From NCBI RefSeq assembly GCF_000935045.1, contig NZ_JYKS01000008.1:124001-188000 (forward strand): 64,000 nt of DNA. Direction: 5' to 3'. Shown piece by piece: positions 9,502-18,845 of this stretch (position 1 is its first letter; each line of letters starts with the position of its first letter). This stretch comes from Pseudomonas sp. 10-1B. Lineage in GTDB: Bacteria > Pseudomonadota > Gammaproteobacteria > Pseudomonadales > Pseudomonadaceae. The translations under genes and the position numbers were made by a program. The notes beneath the pieces were generated by a model. That model made no database searches and was not told the origin of the DNA. It saw nothing but the letters and a program-made list of their open reading frames with translations.

Positions 9502-10366
9502 GTTCGTCGTCCTCGATCGGGTAGCGGCTGGCGTTGAGGCTTTCCTTGATCTTGCGCAGGTGCGGCTGGAAGTCCACGCCACGGCGCAGGGTCATGCCGG
9601 TGGCCAGCACATCGAGCACGGTCAGCTGGATGATCCGCGAGGTCATCGGCATGTAGATGTCGGTATCTTCCGGCAGTGGAATATGCAGGCTCAGGCTGCA
9701 GGCGTTGGCCAGCGGCGAGCCGGCGGCGGTCAGGCCCAGCACGGAAGCGCCGTTTTCCCGGGCCAGGCGTGCCACTTCGACCAGTTCGCGGGTACGCCCG
9801 GTGTAGGAAATGATCACGAACAGGTCGCCGGTGTGGGCCACCGAGGCCAGCATGCGCTGCATCAGCACGTCGGCGTGGGCCGACACCGCCAGGTTGAAGC
9901 GGAAGAACTTGTGCTGGGCGTCGAGGGCCACCGGGGCCGAGGCACCCAGGCCGAAGAAGTGAATCTGCCGGGCCTGGATCATCATGTCCACGGCACGGCT
10001 GACCTGCTGCGGGTCAAGCTGCTGGCAGGCGCTGTCGAGCGAGGCGATGGCACTGGCGAAGATCTTCTGGGTGTAGGCTGCCGGATCATCGTCGGCCTCT
10101 ACCGCGCGGCTGACGTAGGCGGCGCCGCTGGCCAGGCTCTGCGCCAGCTGCAGCTTGAGCTCGGGGTAGCCGCTGACGCCGAACGAGCGGCAGAAGCGGT
10201 TGACGGTCGGCTCGCTGACCTTGGCCGCCTGGGCCAGCGCAGCGATGCTGAAACGGGTGGCTTGTTGCGGGTTGAGCAGGATGACTTCGGCGACTTTGCG
10301 TTCGGCCTTGTTCAGCTCGTCGAGGCGTCCCTGGATCTGTTCCAGGAGGTTTCGCACGCGGTCCAT
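9494..10366 (-). CDS. hexR: HexR transcriptional repressor (RpiR family)
   Basis: A 290-residue regulator. The N-terminal RpiR helix-turn-helix (residues ~20-65: [20 protein letters not shown]) is followed by a SIS sugar-phosphate-binding domain (residues ~120-260; [14 protein letters not shown]). In P. putida, HexR binds KDPG and represses zwf, edd and gap. The ATG at 10366 is chosen because AAGGA lies about 9 bases upstream; an upstream extension lacks such a site. It is divergent from zwf, and the shared 200-bp region holds the probable operator, so autoregulation is plausible. Confidence 0.93.
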   Translation of the reverse strand: MDRVRNLLEQIQGRLDELNKAERKVAEVILLNPQQATRFSIAALAQAAKVSEPTVNRFCRSFGVSGYPELKLQLAQSLASGAAYVSRAVEADDDPAAYTQKIFASAIASLDSACQQLDPQQVSRAVDMMIQARQIHFFGLGASAPVALDAQHKFFRFNLAVSAHADVLMQRMLASVAHTGDLFVIISYTGRTRELVEVARLARENGASVLGLTAAGSPLANACSLSLHIPLPEDTDIYMPMTSRIIQLTVLDVLATGMTLRRGVDFQPHLRKIKESLNASRYPIEDDELN

Positions 10367-10481
10367 GGGTGTGTCCTTGGGTCGGGAAGACAGCCGGCTG
10401 CCGGAGCAGCAGGCTTTTTGCACGGTCGTCTATCGTACTGTCGGTGCGGGTGACGCACCACTTGTCTGTAACACTTGTCGG

Positions 10482-10506
10482 TAATGTTGTGGTTTTTACT
10501 ACATTA
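10482..10506. promoter_or_regulatory. Probable HexR operator
   Basis: TAATGTTGT (10482-10490) and ACTACATTA (10498-10506) form an inverted repeat with one mismatch and a 7-bp spacer. It resembles the published HexR half-site pattern TTGT-N7/8-ACAA only in part. Its position between hexR and zwf, just upstream of a promoter, supports the call. Confidence 0.7.
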
Positions 10507-10510
10507 TCCC

Positions 10511-10539
10511 TTGAAAACCGTATGTGAAAGCGGTATTCC
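10511..10539 (+). promoter_or_regulatory. Putative zwf promoter
   Basis: TTGAAA (10511-10516), a 17-bp spacer and TATTCC (10534-10539), 29 bp before the zwf ATG. The palindrome ends 4 bp upstream of the -35 box, a position where a bound repressor would interfere with RNA polymerase. Confidence 0.55.
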
Positions 10540-10568
10540 TAGACCAACTTTAGGAAAGAACCAACATC

Positions 10569-12038
10569 ATGGCTGCGATCAGTGTCGAACCTTGCACCTT
10601 TGCCCTGTTTGGCGCCCTCGGCGACCTGGCATTGCGCAAGCTGTTTCCTGCGCTCTACCAGCTCGACCGAGCCAACCTGCTGCACCCAGAAACCCGCCTG
10701 CTGGCGCTGGCCCGCGAGGCCGGCAGCGCGCAGGACCACCTGAACAGCATCGAAGCCCACCTGCGCCGGCATGTGCCCGAGGCCGATATCGAGCCCGCCG
10801 CGCTGGGCCGCTTCCTCGCCCGGTTGGACTACCAGCACCTGGACTTCCTCCAGCCCGAAGGCTACCAGGCCCTGGCCGAGCAACTGCCGGGCGAGCAGCC
10901 GTTGATCGCCTACTTCGCCACGGCGGCGGCGGTGTACGGGGCAATCTGCGAAAACCTCGACAAGGCCGGGCTGGCCCCGCGCACCCGAGTGGTGCTGGAA
11001 AAGCCCATCGGCCACGACCTGGAGTCGTCGCGCCGGGTCAACGATGCCGTGGCACGGTTCTTCCCGGAAAGCCGGGTTTATCGTATCGACCACTACCTGG
11101 GCAAAGAGACGGTGCAGAACCTGATTGCCCTGCGGTTTGCCAACAGCCTGTTCGAAACCCAGTGGAACCAGAATTCCATCTCCCATGTGGAGATCACCGT
11201 CGCTGAAAAGGTCGGTATCGAAGGCCGCTGGGGCTACTTCGACAAGGCCGGGCAACTGCGCGACATGATCCAGAACCACCTGCTGCAGCTGCTGTGCCTG
11301 ATCGCCATGGACCCGCCCAGCGAACTGTCCGCCGATGCCATCCGCGACGAGAAGGTCAAGGTGCTCAAGGCCCTGGCACCGATCACTGGCGATGGGCTGA
11401 GCACCCGTGTGGTGCGCGGCCAGTACATTGCCGGCTACAGCGAAGGCAAGCCGGTGCCCGGCTACCTGGAAGAAGACAACGCCAACGCCCAGAGCGACAC
11501 CGAAACTTTCGTCGCCCTGCGCGCCGACATTCGCAACTGGCGCTGGTCGGGCGTGCCGTTCTACCTGCGTACCGGCAAGCGTATGCCGCAGAAGCTGTCG
11601 CAGATCGTCATCCACTTCAAGGAAACGCCGCACTACATCTTCGCCCCGGAACAGCGTTTGCAGATCGGTAACAAGCTGATCATCCGCCTGCAACCGGACG
11701 AAGGCATTTCTTTACGGGTGATGACCAAGGAGCAGGGCCTGGACAAGGGCATGCAACTGCGCAGTGGCCCGTTGCAGCTGAATTTTTCCGACACCTGGCG
11801 CAGCGCGCGGATTCCGGATGCCTACGAGCGCTTGCTGCTCGAAGTGATGCGCGGCAACCAGAACCTGTTCGTGCGCAAGGACGAAATCGAGTATGCCTGG
11901 AAGTGGTGCGACCAGCTGATCGCCGGCTGGCGAAATGCGGGTGATGCGCCCAAGCCATACGCGGCGGGCTCTTGGGGCCCGATGAGCTCGATTGCACTGA
12001 TCACGCGCGACGGGAGGGCGTGGTATGGGGATATCTGA
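10569..12038 (+). CDS. zwf: Glucose-6-phosphate 1-dehydrogenase
   Basis: A 489-residue enzyme that oxidises glucose 6-phosphate to 6-phosphogluconolactone with NAD(P). The nucleotide-binding start reads [19 protein letters not shown]. The substrate signature RIDHYLGKE (near residues 175-183) holds the catalytic His, and EKPIGHD is present. TAGGAAAG precedes the ATG. It is first gene of zwf-pgl-eda, and its end overlaps pgl by 14 bp. It is likely repressed by HexR in the absence of KDPG. Confidence 0.96.
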   Translation: MAAISVEPCTFALFGALGDLALRKLFPALYQLDRANLLHPETRLLALAREAGSAQDHLNSIEAHLRRHVPEADIEPAALGRFLARLDYQHLDFLQPEGYQALAEQLPGEQPLIAYFATAAAVYGAICENLDKAGLAPRTRVVLEKPIGHDLESSRRVNDAVARFFPESRVYRIDHYLGKETVQNLIALRFANSLFETQWNQNSISHVEITVAEKVGIEGRWGYFDKAGQLRDMIQNHLLQLLCLIAMDPPSELSADAIRDEKVKVLKALAPITGDGLSTRVVRGQYIAGYSEGKPVPGYLEEDNANAQSDTETFVALRADIRNWRWSGVPFYLRTGKRMPQKLSQIVIHFKETPHYIFAPEQRLQIGNKLIIRLQPDEGISLRVMTKEQGLDKGMQLRSGPLQLNFSDTWRSARIPDAYERLLLEVMRGNQNLFVRKDEIEYAWKWCDQLIAGWRNAGDAPKPYAAGSWGPMSSIALITRDGRAWYGDI

Positions 12039-12738
12039 ACTTAAACTGCCAGAAGCCGTGAAGGTACACGACCTGGCGGATGCCAAAACCCTGGCGGCAA
12101 CCCTGGCCCATGACGTGGCCGAACGCCTGCGCGCAGCCATTGCCGGCAAAGGCCAGGCCTGCCTGGTGCTGTCCGGTGGCCGCAGCCCGGTGCCGTTCCT
12201 GGAAAAACTGGCCAGCGAAAACCTGGACTGGGCCAAGGTCACCGTTAGCCTGGCCGATGAGCGCTGGGTGCCGGTGGAGCACGCCGACAGCAACGCCGGC
12301 CTGCTGGCCCGCCACCTGTTCACGGGCTTGGCAGCCAAAGCCCGCTTCGTTGGCCTGTACCAGCAGGCGGAAAGCCTCGATGCCGCTGCCGGCAAGGCCG
12401 ACCAGGCATTGCTCGCGCTGCCGCCAATCGATGTGCTGGTGCTGGGCATGGGTGACGATGGCCATACCGCCTCGCTGTTCCCTGCCAGCCCCAACCTGGA
12501 GGCGGGCCTGGATTTGGCCAGCCAACGCCACTGCCTGCCATTGCTGGCGCCGAGCGTGCCGCACCAGCGCCTGTCGATGACCCGCTCCCTGCTGGCCAGC
12601 GCCGCCTTCATCGCGCTGTCCGTGCAAGGCCAGGGCAAACTCGCTACCCTGCGCGCCGCGCTGGCTGGCAAAGACCTTACTGAAATGCCGATTCGCGCTT
12701 TTCTTCACGACCCCCTGGACATCTACTGGTGCCCATGA
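12025..12738 (+). CDS. pgl: 6-phosphogluconolactonase
   Basis: A 237-residue member of the DevB/NagB-like family that hydrolyses 6-phosphogluconolactone to 6-phosphogluconate. Motifs are [25 protein letters not shown] and [14 protein letters not shown]. The start inside the zwf 3' end (14-bp overlap) suggests coupled translation with the enzyme that makes its substrate. Confidence 0.95.
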   Translation: MGISELKLPEAVKVHDLADAKTLAATLAHDVAERLRAAIAGKGQACLVLSGGRSPVPFLEKLASENLDWAKVTVSLADERWVPVEHADSNAGLLARHLFTGLAAKARFVGLYQQAESLDAAAGKADQALLALPPIDVLVLGMGDDGHTASLFPASPNLEAGLDLASQRHCLPLLAPSVPHQRLSMTRSLLASAAFIALSVQGQGKLATLRAALAGKDLTEMPIRAFLHDPLDIYWCP

Positions 12739-12755
12739 GCCAAGGATCCACTGTC

Positions 12756-13436
12756 ATGACCACCCTCGAACGCCCACAACCCAAGCTCTCGATGGCCGAG
12801 AAAGCCGCCCGGGTCGACGCCATCTGCGAAAAGGCGCGCATCCTGCCGGTGATCACCATCGCCCGTGAGGAAGACATCCTGCCTTTGGCCGATGCCCTGG
12901 CCGCCGGCGGCATCCGTACCCTGGAAGTGACCCTGCGCTCGCAGCATGGCCTGAAAGCCATCCAGGTATTGCGCGAGCAGCGCCCGGAGCTTTGCGTGGG
13001 TGCTGGCACCGTGCTCGACCGCGGCATGTTCGCGGCGGTTGAGGCCGCGGGCGCGCAATTCGTCGTTACCCCGGGCATTACCCAGGACATTCTCGAAGCC
13101 GGTGTGGACAGTGAGATCCCGCTACTGCCGGGTATCAGCACGCCGTCCGAGATCATGATGGGCTACGCCCTCGGCTACCGCCGTTTCAAGCTGTTCCCGG
13201 CGGAAATCAGCGGCGGTGTAGCGGCGATCAAGGCCTTTGCCGGCCCATTCGGCGATATTCGTTTCTGCCCTACCGGCGGCGTGAACCCGGCCAACGTGCG
13301 CAATTACATGGCGTTGCCCAATGTGATGTGCGTGGGCGGCACCTGGATGCTCGACAGCAGCTGGATCAAGAACGGCGACTGGGCGCGGATCGAAGCGTGT
13401 AGCGCAGAGGCAATGGCGCTGCTGGAAGCCAACTGA
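12756..13436 (+). CDS. eda: KDPG aldolase
   Basis: A 226-residue class I aldolase that splits 2-keto-3-deoxy-6-phosphogluconate into pyruvate and glyceraldehyde 3-phosphate, the last Entner-Doudoroff step. The Schiff-base Lys145 is in RRFKLFPAE and the catalytic Glu57 in TLEVTLRS. The ATG at 12756 is preceded by AAGGA at 12742-12746; an upstream start at 12729 would overlap pgl and lacks a site. A strong terminator follows. Confidence 0.95.
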   Translation: MTTLERPQPKLSMAEKAARVDAICEKARILPVITIAREEDILPLADALAAGGIRTLEVTLRSQHGLKAIQVLREQRPELCVGAGTVLDRGMFAAVEAAGAQFVVTPGITQDILEAGVDSEIPLLPGISTPSEIMMGYALGYRRFKLFPAEISGGVAAIKAFAGPFGDIRFCPTGGVNPANVRNYMALPNVMCVGGTWMLDSSWIKNGDWARIEACSAEAMALLEAN

Positions 13437-13461
13437 ATTTGTTGTGTGCTTTACGGCTTAT

Positions 13462-13491
13462 GGGGCGCTTGGTCGGCGCCCCTTTTTTTTT
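13462..13491 (+). terminator. Intrinsic terminator of zwf-pgl-eda
   Basis: Stem GGGGCGC (13462-13468) pairs with GCGCCCC (13476-13482) around a 7-base loop, followed by nine T (13483-13491). It starts 25 bp after the eda stop codon. Confidence 0.95.
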
Positions 13492-13517
13492 GCCTCTGAT
13501 CTGTACATTGCCTGTCC

Positions 13518-14100
13518 TGGCCCTATCGCCGGCAAGCCAGCTCCCACCTCGACCGCATGGGCCTCAAGCCCTATGCAATACCTGTGGGAGCCGGCTTGCC
13601 GGCGATGAGGCCAGTCCAGGCAATACAAGACAGTTGCTCCCACCGACCGCATAGGCCTCAAGCCCTGTGCAATACCTGTGGGAGCTGGCTTGCCGGCGAT
13701 GAGTCAGTCCAGGCAATACAAGACAGTTGCTCCCACCTCGACCGCATGGGCCTCAAGCCCTGTGCAAGACCTGTGGGAACCGGCTTGCCGGCGATGAGGC
13801 CAGTCCAGGCAATACAAGACAGTTGCTCCCACCTCGACCACATGGGCCTCAAGCCCTGTGCAATACCTGTGGGAGCCGGCTTGCCGGCGATGAGGCCAGT
13901 CCAGGCAATACAAGACAGTTGCTCCCACCTCGACCACATGGGCCTCAAACCCTGTGCAATACCTGTGGGAGCCGGCTTGCCGGCGATGAGGCCAATCCAG
14001 GCAATACAAGACAGTTGCTCCCACCTCGACCACATGGGCCTCAAGCCCTGTGCAATACCTGTGGGAGCTGGCTTGCCGGCGATAGGGCCCGGACGGGCAC
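13518..14100. repeat. Tandem array of REP-containing units, period 94-96 bp
   Basis: The motif TGTGGGA(G/A)CYGGCTTGCCGGCGAT begins at 13583, 13677, 13772, 13868, 13964 and 14060: six copies 94, 95, 96, 96 and 96 bp apart. An opposite-facing REP at 13525-13557 opens the array. Between REPs the units share TCCAGGCAATACAAGACAG and CTCCCACCTCGACC. The last three units differ at only a few positions, indicating recent duplication. Open frames run through it because the unit is near a multiple of three and lacks stops; I do not regard them as genes. Confidence 0.93.
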
Positions 14101-14131
14101 ACAGCAGCTCTTGAATGTTGTAGCGGAGCCC

Positions 14132-14161
14132 TGTGGGAGCGGGTTTACCCGCGAAAGGGCC
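14132..14161. repeat. Single REP, GCGGGTTTACCCGCG family
   Basis: TGTGGGAGCGGGTTTACCCG and following bases form the second REP family of this genome. Here it is a single copy between the tandem array and the leuA terminator. Confidence 0.8.
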
Positions 14162-14174
14162 GGCACAGGCCAAC

Positions 14175-14202
14175 AAAAAAGCCCGCATCACAGGATGCGG
14201 GC
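14175..14202 (-). terminator. Intrinsic terminator of leuA
   Basis: On the minus strand a stem GCCCGCATC/GATGCGGGC (14181-14189 with 14194-14202) has a 4-base loop and is followed by six T (plus-strand A at 14175-14180). It lies 24 bp past the leuA stop. Confidence 0.93.
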
Positions 14203-14225
14203 TTTCTCGTTCATCGCGGTATGGC

Positions 14226-15899
14226 TCAGGCCGCCTTGGCTTCCTGCTGGCTCAGCGAGCGGTTCAGGGCGCTGAACAGTGCCTTGAAGCTGGCGGTGGT
14301 GATGTTTTCGTCGATACCCACACCGTGCACCGGGCGGCCACCGGCTACGCGCAATTCGATGTAGGCCGCCGCCTTGGCGTTGGTGCCAGCACCAATCGCG
14401 TGCTCGTTGTAGTCCATGATCTCCACGGCAATCGGCAGGCCGGCGACCAGCGCTTCCAGCGCGCCGTTACCCTTGCCACGCCAGTGCAGGGTGGTCTCGC
14501 CTTCGCCGGCGACTTCCACTTCCACGGCGCTGTGGCCGTTTTCTTCCTGCAGGCGGTGGCTGACCAGTGCATACGGAGCGTTGGCCTGGAGGTATTCCTT
14601 GTGCAGCAGGCTGTAGATCTGCTGGGCGGTCATTTCCAGGCCCAGGCGGTCGGTTTCACCCTGCACCACCTGGCTGAACTCGATCTGCATGCGGCGCGGC
14701 AGGCTGATGCCGTACTCCTGCTCGAGCAGGTAGGTGATGCCGCCTTTGCCCGACTGGCTGTTGACGCGGATCACCGCCTCGTAGCTGCGGCCGATGTCGG
14801 CCGGGTCGATCGGCAAGTACGGCACTTCCCACAGTTCGCCTTCCTGCTGCTTGGCAAAGCCCTTGCGGATAGCGTCCTGGTGCGAGCCGGAGAAGGCGGT
14901 GTGCACCAGGTCGCCGACGTACGGGTGACGCGGGTGTACCGGCAGCTGGTTGCACTCTTCGACCACCTTGCGCACGCCGTCGATATCGGAGAAGTCCAGC
15001 AGCGGGTCGATGCCCTGGGTGTAGAGGTTCAGCGCCAAGGTCACCAGGTCGACGTTGCCGGTACGCTCGCCGTTGCCGAACAGGCAGCCTTCGGCGCGGT
15101 CGGCCCCGGCCATCAGGCCCAACTCGGTGGCGGCGATGCCGGTGCCACGGTCGTTGTGGCAGTGCAGGCTGATGATCACGCTGTCGCGGCGGCTGACGTT
15201 GCGGCAGAACCACTCGATCTGGTCGGCGTAGATGTTCGGGGTGGAAACTTCCACGGTGGCCGGCAGGTTGAGAATGACCTTGTGCTCAGGCGTCGGGTTC
15301 CACACTTCGATGACCGCGTCGCAGACTTCCTTGGCGAACTCCAGCTCGGTGGCGCTGAAGGTTTCTGGCGAGTACTGGAAGGTCCACTGGGTTTCCGGTT
15401 GCTGGGCGGCATATTTGACGAACAGCTTGGCCGCGTTCACCGCGATGTCCTTCACGCCTTGCTTGTCCTGGTTGAAGACGATGCGGCGGAACGACGGGCT
15501 GGTAGCGTTGTACAGGTGGACGATGGCCTTCTTCGCCCCGCGCAGCGACTCGAAGGTGCGGGCGATCAGGTCTTCACGGGCTTGGGTGAGCACCTGGATG
15601 GTGGTGTCATCCGGGATGTGGCCGTCTTCGATCAGGGTGCGCACGAAGTCGAAATCGGTCTGCGAAGCGGACGGGAACGAGGCTTCGATCTCCTTCACGC
15701 CAACCTGCACCAGGGTCTTCCAGAAGCGCAGCTTCTTCTCCGAATCCATCGGCTCGATCAGCGACTGGTTGCCATCACGCAGGTCGGAGCTGCACCAGAT
15801 CGGCGCGGCGGTGATGGTCTTCGACGGCCAGGTACGGTCAGGCAGGTCGATGGTCGGGAAAGCGCGGTATTTCTTCGAAGGGTCTTTGAGCATGGTCAT
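14226..15899 (-). CDS. leuA: 2-isopropylmalate synthase
   Basis: A 557-residue type 2 alpha-isopropylmalate synthase. It condenses acetyl-CoA and 2-ketoisovalerate, the first committed step to leucine. The N-terminal TIM barrel has [11 protein letters not shown] (metal Asp) and [10 protein letters not shown] (metal His pair), and [11 protein letters not shown] is present. The C-terminal ~130 residues form the leucine-feedback domain ([14 protein letters not shown]). AAAGGA lies upstream of the ATG. The gene stands alone and is preceded by a small leader frame, suggesting leucine-responsive control as well as feedback inhibition. Confidence 0.96.
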   Translation of the reverse strand: MTMLKDPSKKYRAFPTIDLPDRTWPSKTITAAPIWCSSDLRDGNQSLIEPMDSEKKLRFWKTLVQVGVKEIEASFPSASQTDFDFVRTLIEDGHIPDDTTIQVLTQAREDLIARTFESLRGAKKAIVHLYNATSPSFRRIVFNQDKQGVKDIAVNAAKLFVKYAAQQPETQWTFQYSPETFSATELEFAKEVCDAVIEVWNPTPEHKVILNLPATVEVSTPNIYADQIEWFCRNVSRRDSVIISLHCHNDRGTGIAATELGLMAGADRAEGCLFGNGERTGNVDLVTLALNLYTQGIDPLLDFSDIDGVRKVVEECNQLPVHPRHPYVGDLVHTAFSGSHQDAIRKGFAKQQEGELWEVPYLPIDPADIGRSYEAVIRVNSQSGKGGITYLLEQEYGISLPRRMQIEFSQVVQGETDRLGLEMTAQQIYSLLHKEYLQANAPYALVSHRLQEENGHSAVEVEVAGEGETTLHWRGKGNGALEALVAGLPIAVEIMDYNEHAIGAGTNAKAAAYIELRVAGGRPVHGVGIDENITTASFKALFSALNRSLSQQEAKAA

Positions 15900-15975
15900 G
15901 GAAGCAATCCTTTTGTGTGCGGCCGAGATCGGGCCTGCCGAGCGATAACGAGATGAAAAGGCGAGGCGACGCGAT

Positions 15976-16053
15976 TCAGCCTGGTAGTCGGGCGCTGACC
16001 AGGCAGAGGCTGCGATGTTGTCGGAGCAGGATGAGGGTGCTGAAGGTTTTCAT
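15976..16053 (-). CDS. Candidate leuA leader peptide
   Basis: A 25-codon frame, reading [20 protein letters not shown] then ARLPG, ends 76 bp before leuA on the same strand. Six of the 25 residues are Leu, including a Leu-Ile-Leu-Leu run, as expected for a leucine attenuation leader. GCCTGG...CCAGGC at the frame's 3' end can pair. I cannot draw a convincing T-tailed attenuator, and GAAGG lies only 1 base before the ATG, so the ribosome site is poor. It is an inference from composition and location. Confidence 0.5.
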   Translation of the reverse strand: MKTFSTLILLRQHRSLCLVSARLPG

Positions 16054-16332
16054 GCCTTCAAACTTAACCAGTGGGGTGGGGGATGGCAAGCGTTCGGGGA
16101 AAATTGAGAGAAATGCTTAAAAAAAGCCATTAGGCGAGATTTTATGGCTGGTATTTTTAAGGTTGTTATTGATTGTTGCGCGGTATTTTTCGATGGCGCA
16201 ACACAATGGAATTGATCTGAGCAGTGCTGGCCTCTTCGCGGGTTCGCCCGCTCCCACAGGTACAGCGTAGCCTTCGGATGCGGCGCAATACCTGTGGGAG
16301 CGGGCATGCCCGCGAAGCAGGTGCCGCCGATA
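16054..16332. other. Gap upstream of leuA leader with second-family REP pair
   Basis: 16054-16228 is AT-richer and probably holds the leuA promoter on the minus strand (TTGCCA then TTAAGT with a 16-bp gap is the best match, weak). 16229-16318 holds an imperfect REP pair of the GCGGGC family (arms about 16229-16260 and 16291-16318). No further gene is visible. Confidence 0.6.
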
Positions 16333-17160
16333 TCAGGGCTGGAAAGCCCCAATGAAAATCGCCGGGTCCACCCGCGCATCATTGAGGCTGACGTTCCAGT
16401 GCATGTGCGGCCCGGTAGCCCGCCCGGTAGAACCTACGCGCCCGACCACCTCGCCGCGGCGCAGCTGCTGCCCGACCTGCACATCGATCTTCGACATATG
16501 GCAGAACATGCTGATAAAGCCCTGCCCATGGTCGACGAACACTGTGCGCCCATTGAAGAAGTAATCTCCCACCAGGGTCACCTTGCCGTTGGCCGGGGTC
16601 TTGATCGGCGTGCCGGCCGGTACCGCGAAGTCCAGCCCGGCATGCGGGTTGCGCTCTTCGCCATTGAAGAAGCGACGCACGCCGAACTTGCTCGACAGCG
16701 GGCCGTTGACCGGCTTGTCGAGGATCAGGTTGCTCGGCAGGGTCGGGCTGAAGCTGCGGTAGGCCTTGATCTGCTCGGCCAGCTCGCGGTCGATGCGCTT
16801 GAGGTCGGCTGGGTTCGGGTTGACCTGGCGGGTGTTCTTCAGGGTAATGCGCTGCTCGGGGTACTTTTTGCTGCCGACCGTGAAGGGCAGGGTGCGGCCA
16901 CCCTGGCTCAGCACCGCGGTGCCGGGCTTCTGGGTCAGCGGGATGCCGACGATGGCCAGCCAGTTGTTCTGCTCCTTCACCACCAGCACCGGCTTGCCGT
17001 CGAAGCGGGCGCTGGGCGCGCTGGCGGCAGGGCCGAGGTCGACCACCGCCACGCCGCCAGGTACCGGCTTGTTCAACGTGCGGGTGATGTAGCTGGCCTG
17101 GGCGCCGCCGGCCAGTAGCAGGAGGGAGAGGGCAAGCAGGGGCGCGAGCAGGCGGGGCAT
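16333..17160 (-). CDS. M23-family peptidoglycan endopeptidase
   Basis: A 275-residue exported protein. A signal peptide covers residues 1-22 (LLLLAGGAQA). The C-terminal LytM/M23 domain has zinc motif HAGLDFA (His-x3-Asp), CHMSK and HMHW. All ligand positions are present, so it should be an active metallo-endopeptidase cleaving peptide crosslinks in the periplasm. It lies 3 bp after xseA on the same strand, apparently in one transcript. The exact cleavage specificity cannot be told. Confidence 0.88.
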   Translation of the reverse strand: MPRLLAPLLALSLLLLAGGAQASYITRTLNKPVPGGVAVVDLGPAASAPSARFDGKPVLVVKEQNNWLAIVGIPLTQKPGTAVLSQGGRTLPFTVGSKKYPEQRITLKNTRQVNPNPADLKRIDRELAEQIKAYRSFSPTLPSNLILDKPVNGPLSSKFGVRRFFNGEERNPHAGLDFAVPAGTPIKTPANGKVTLVGDYFFNGRTVFVDHGQGFISMFCHMSKIDVQVGQQLRRGEVVGRVGSTGRATGPHMHWNVSLNDARVDPAIFIGAFQP

Positions 17161-17163
17161 GTG

Positions 17164-18543
17164 TCAGTCCAGTAGTGAGAGGGTGACCGGGGTCAGGTGG
17201 TTGTCTTCGACTCGTACCAACAGCTCGCCTTCGTTCAGGCGGGCAGTCAGGCGCTGGCCATTGTGGGTCTGTTCGGCGCTGCGGATGGCCTGGCCCTTTT
17301 CATCGAGCAGGATGCTGTAGCCGCGGGCGAGGGTGGCCAATGGGCTGACCACCTGCAGTGTCTGCAACTGGGCCTGGAAACGCTGACGGCGATCCTTGAG
17401 CACTTCGCGCATGGCCCGTGGCAGGCGTTCGGCCAGGCTATCCAGGCGTTGGCCCAGCAGTTTCAGGGTGCGCCCCGGGTGCTGCGCGGCCAGTCGGGTG
17501 TCCAGGCGTGCCAGGCGCTCGTGGCGCTGGTTGAGGTTGAGCATGAACGCGCGGCGCAGGCGCATGTCCAGGTCGTCCAGGCGCTGGGCCTGCTGGCGCA
17601 GGCGCTCGCCGGGGTGGCGCAGGCGCCGGGTCAGCGACTCCAGGCGCAGGCGGTCGTGGCTCAGGCGGTTCTGCATGCGCAGCAGCAGGCGCCGCTGCAG
17701 GCCATCCAGGCGTTGCTGCAGGCCGCTGTTGTCAGGGGCCAGCAGTTCGGCGGCGGCAGACGGCGTGGGTGCGCGCACGTCGGCGACGAAGTCGCTGATC
17801 GACACATCGGTCTCATGGCCTACGGCGCTGACGATCGGTGTGACGCAGGCGGCCACGGCACGCGCCACGGCCTCTTCGTTGAAGCACCACAGGTCTTCCA
17901 GCGAGCCGCCACCACGGGCCAGGATCAGCGCATCGAAACCGAGGCTGTCGGCCAGGCGGATGGCGCGCACGATCTGCGCAATGGCTTCACGGCCCTGTAC
18001 CGCAGTGGGGATCAGGTTCAGTTCCACCTGCGGGGCACGGCGGCCGAACACGCTGATGATGTCGCGGATCACCGCGCCGGTGGGCGAGGTGATGATACCG
18101 ATGCGTTGCGGGTGGGCCGGCAGTGGCTTCTTGCGTTCGGCGCTGAACAGCCCCTCGGCACCGAGTTTCTCTTTCAATGCCTCGAAGGCCAGACGCAAGG
18201 CGCCATCGCCGGCCGGCTCGACGGTGTCGAGAATCAGCTGGTAGTCGCCACGCCCCTCGAACAGCGAAACCTTGCCGCGCACCCGCACTGCCAGGCCATC
18301 GCGCAGGGCCTGGCGCACCCGCGTGGCATTCTGCCGGAACAGCGCACAACGCACCTGGGCACCGCTGTCCTTGAGGGTGAAGTACATGTGGCCGGACGCC
18401 GGGCGGGCGAGGTTGGAAATCTCACCTTCTACCCAGACGCTACGGAACACGTCTTCCAGCAATACGCGGGCGCGGCCGTTGAGTTGGCTGACGGTAAGGA
18501 CCTCACGGTCCAGGCCGAGTCGTTCGAAAGGGTCTTTGATCAT
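17164..18543 (-). CDS. xseA: Exodeoxyribonuclease VII large subunit
   Basis: A 459-residue protein with an N-terminal OB fold (VSQLNGRARVLLEDVF... VWVEGEISNLARPASGHMYF) and a catalytic core with ITSPTGAVIRDI and ARGGGSLEDLWCFNEE, followed by a long coiled-coil arginine/leucine-rich region (residues ~270-400). With XseB it degrades single-stranded DNA. The ATG at 18543 gives the family's usual MIKDPF start; 18564 is an alternative. Neither has a strong ribosome site. Confidence 0.94.
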   Translation of the reverse strand: MIKDPFERLGLDREVLTVSQLNGRARVLLEDVFRSVWVEGEISNLARPASGHMYFTLKDSGAQVRCALFRQNATRVRQALRDGLAVRVRGKVSLFEGRGDYQLILDTVEPAGDGALRLAFEALKEKLGAEGLFSAERKKPLPAHPQRIGIITSPTGAVIRDIISVFGRRAPQVELNLIPTAVQGREAIAQIVRAIRLADSLGFDALILARGGGSLEDLWCFNEEAVARAVAACVTPIVSAVGHETDVSISDFVADVRAPTPSAAAELLAPDNSGLQQRLDGLQRRLLLRMQNRLSHDRLRLESLTRRLRHPGERLRQQAQRLDDLDMRLRRAFMLNLNQRHERLARLDTRLAAQHPGRTLKLLGQRLDSLAERLPRAMREVLKDRRQRFQAQLQTLQVVSPLATLARGYSILLDEKGQAIRSAEQTHNGQRLTARLNEGELLVRVEDNHLTPVTLSLLD

Positions 18544-18610
18544 GGCCGGCATCATAAAGGACATCGGCCCTGGTTGTCTGTCTTGCCCCTGCTGTCAGCC
18601 TTGACGCAAT

Positions 18611-18751
18611 TGTGGGAGCAACTGTCTTGTATTGCCTGGACTGGCCTCATCGCCGGCAAGCCGGCTCCCACAGGTACTGCACAGGGCTTGAGGCCTATGC
18701 GGTCGAGGTGGGAGCGGCCTCGCGTCGCGATAGGGCTGCGGAGCAGCCCCA
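18611..18751. repeat. Inverted solitary copy of the 96-bp array unit plus GGGCTGC hairpin
   Basis: 18611-18715 is the reverse complement of one unit of the array at 13518-14100 (GCAACTGTCTTGTATTGCCT, then GGCTTGAGGCCTATGCGGTC), with few changes. It is followed by a further REP-like stretch and the hairpin GGGCTGCGGAGCAGCCC (18735-18751). The gap 18544-18845 otherwise shows nothing codable. Confidence 0.85.
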
Positions 18752-18845
18752 GGTTTTCAGCTTCGTCGCATGTGTTGCGGCCCTATCCGTCCCTCGCGAT
18801 TCTCACTACGATGCACCCTAAAAGGACTATCCAGGCCCCAGCACG

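Noticed and set aside
13518..14100. CRISPR array
   Set aside because: The repeats are about 96 bp with conserved, not unique, spacers and contain REP palindromes. No cas genes are present.
13557..14191. Open frames of about 180 codons through the tandem repeats on both strands
   Set aside because: They are made only of REP units whose period is near a multiple of three. They have no ribosome site and translate in several frames equally.
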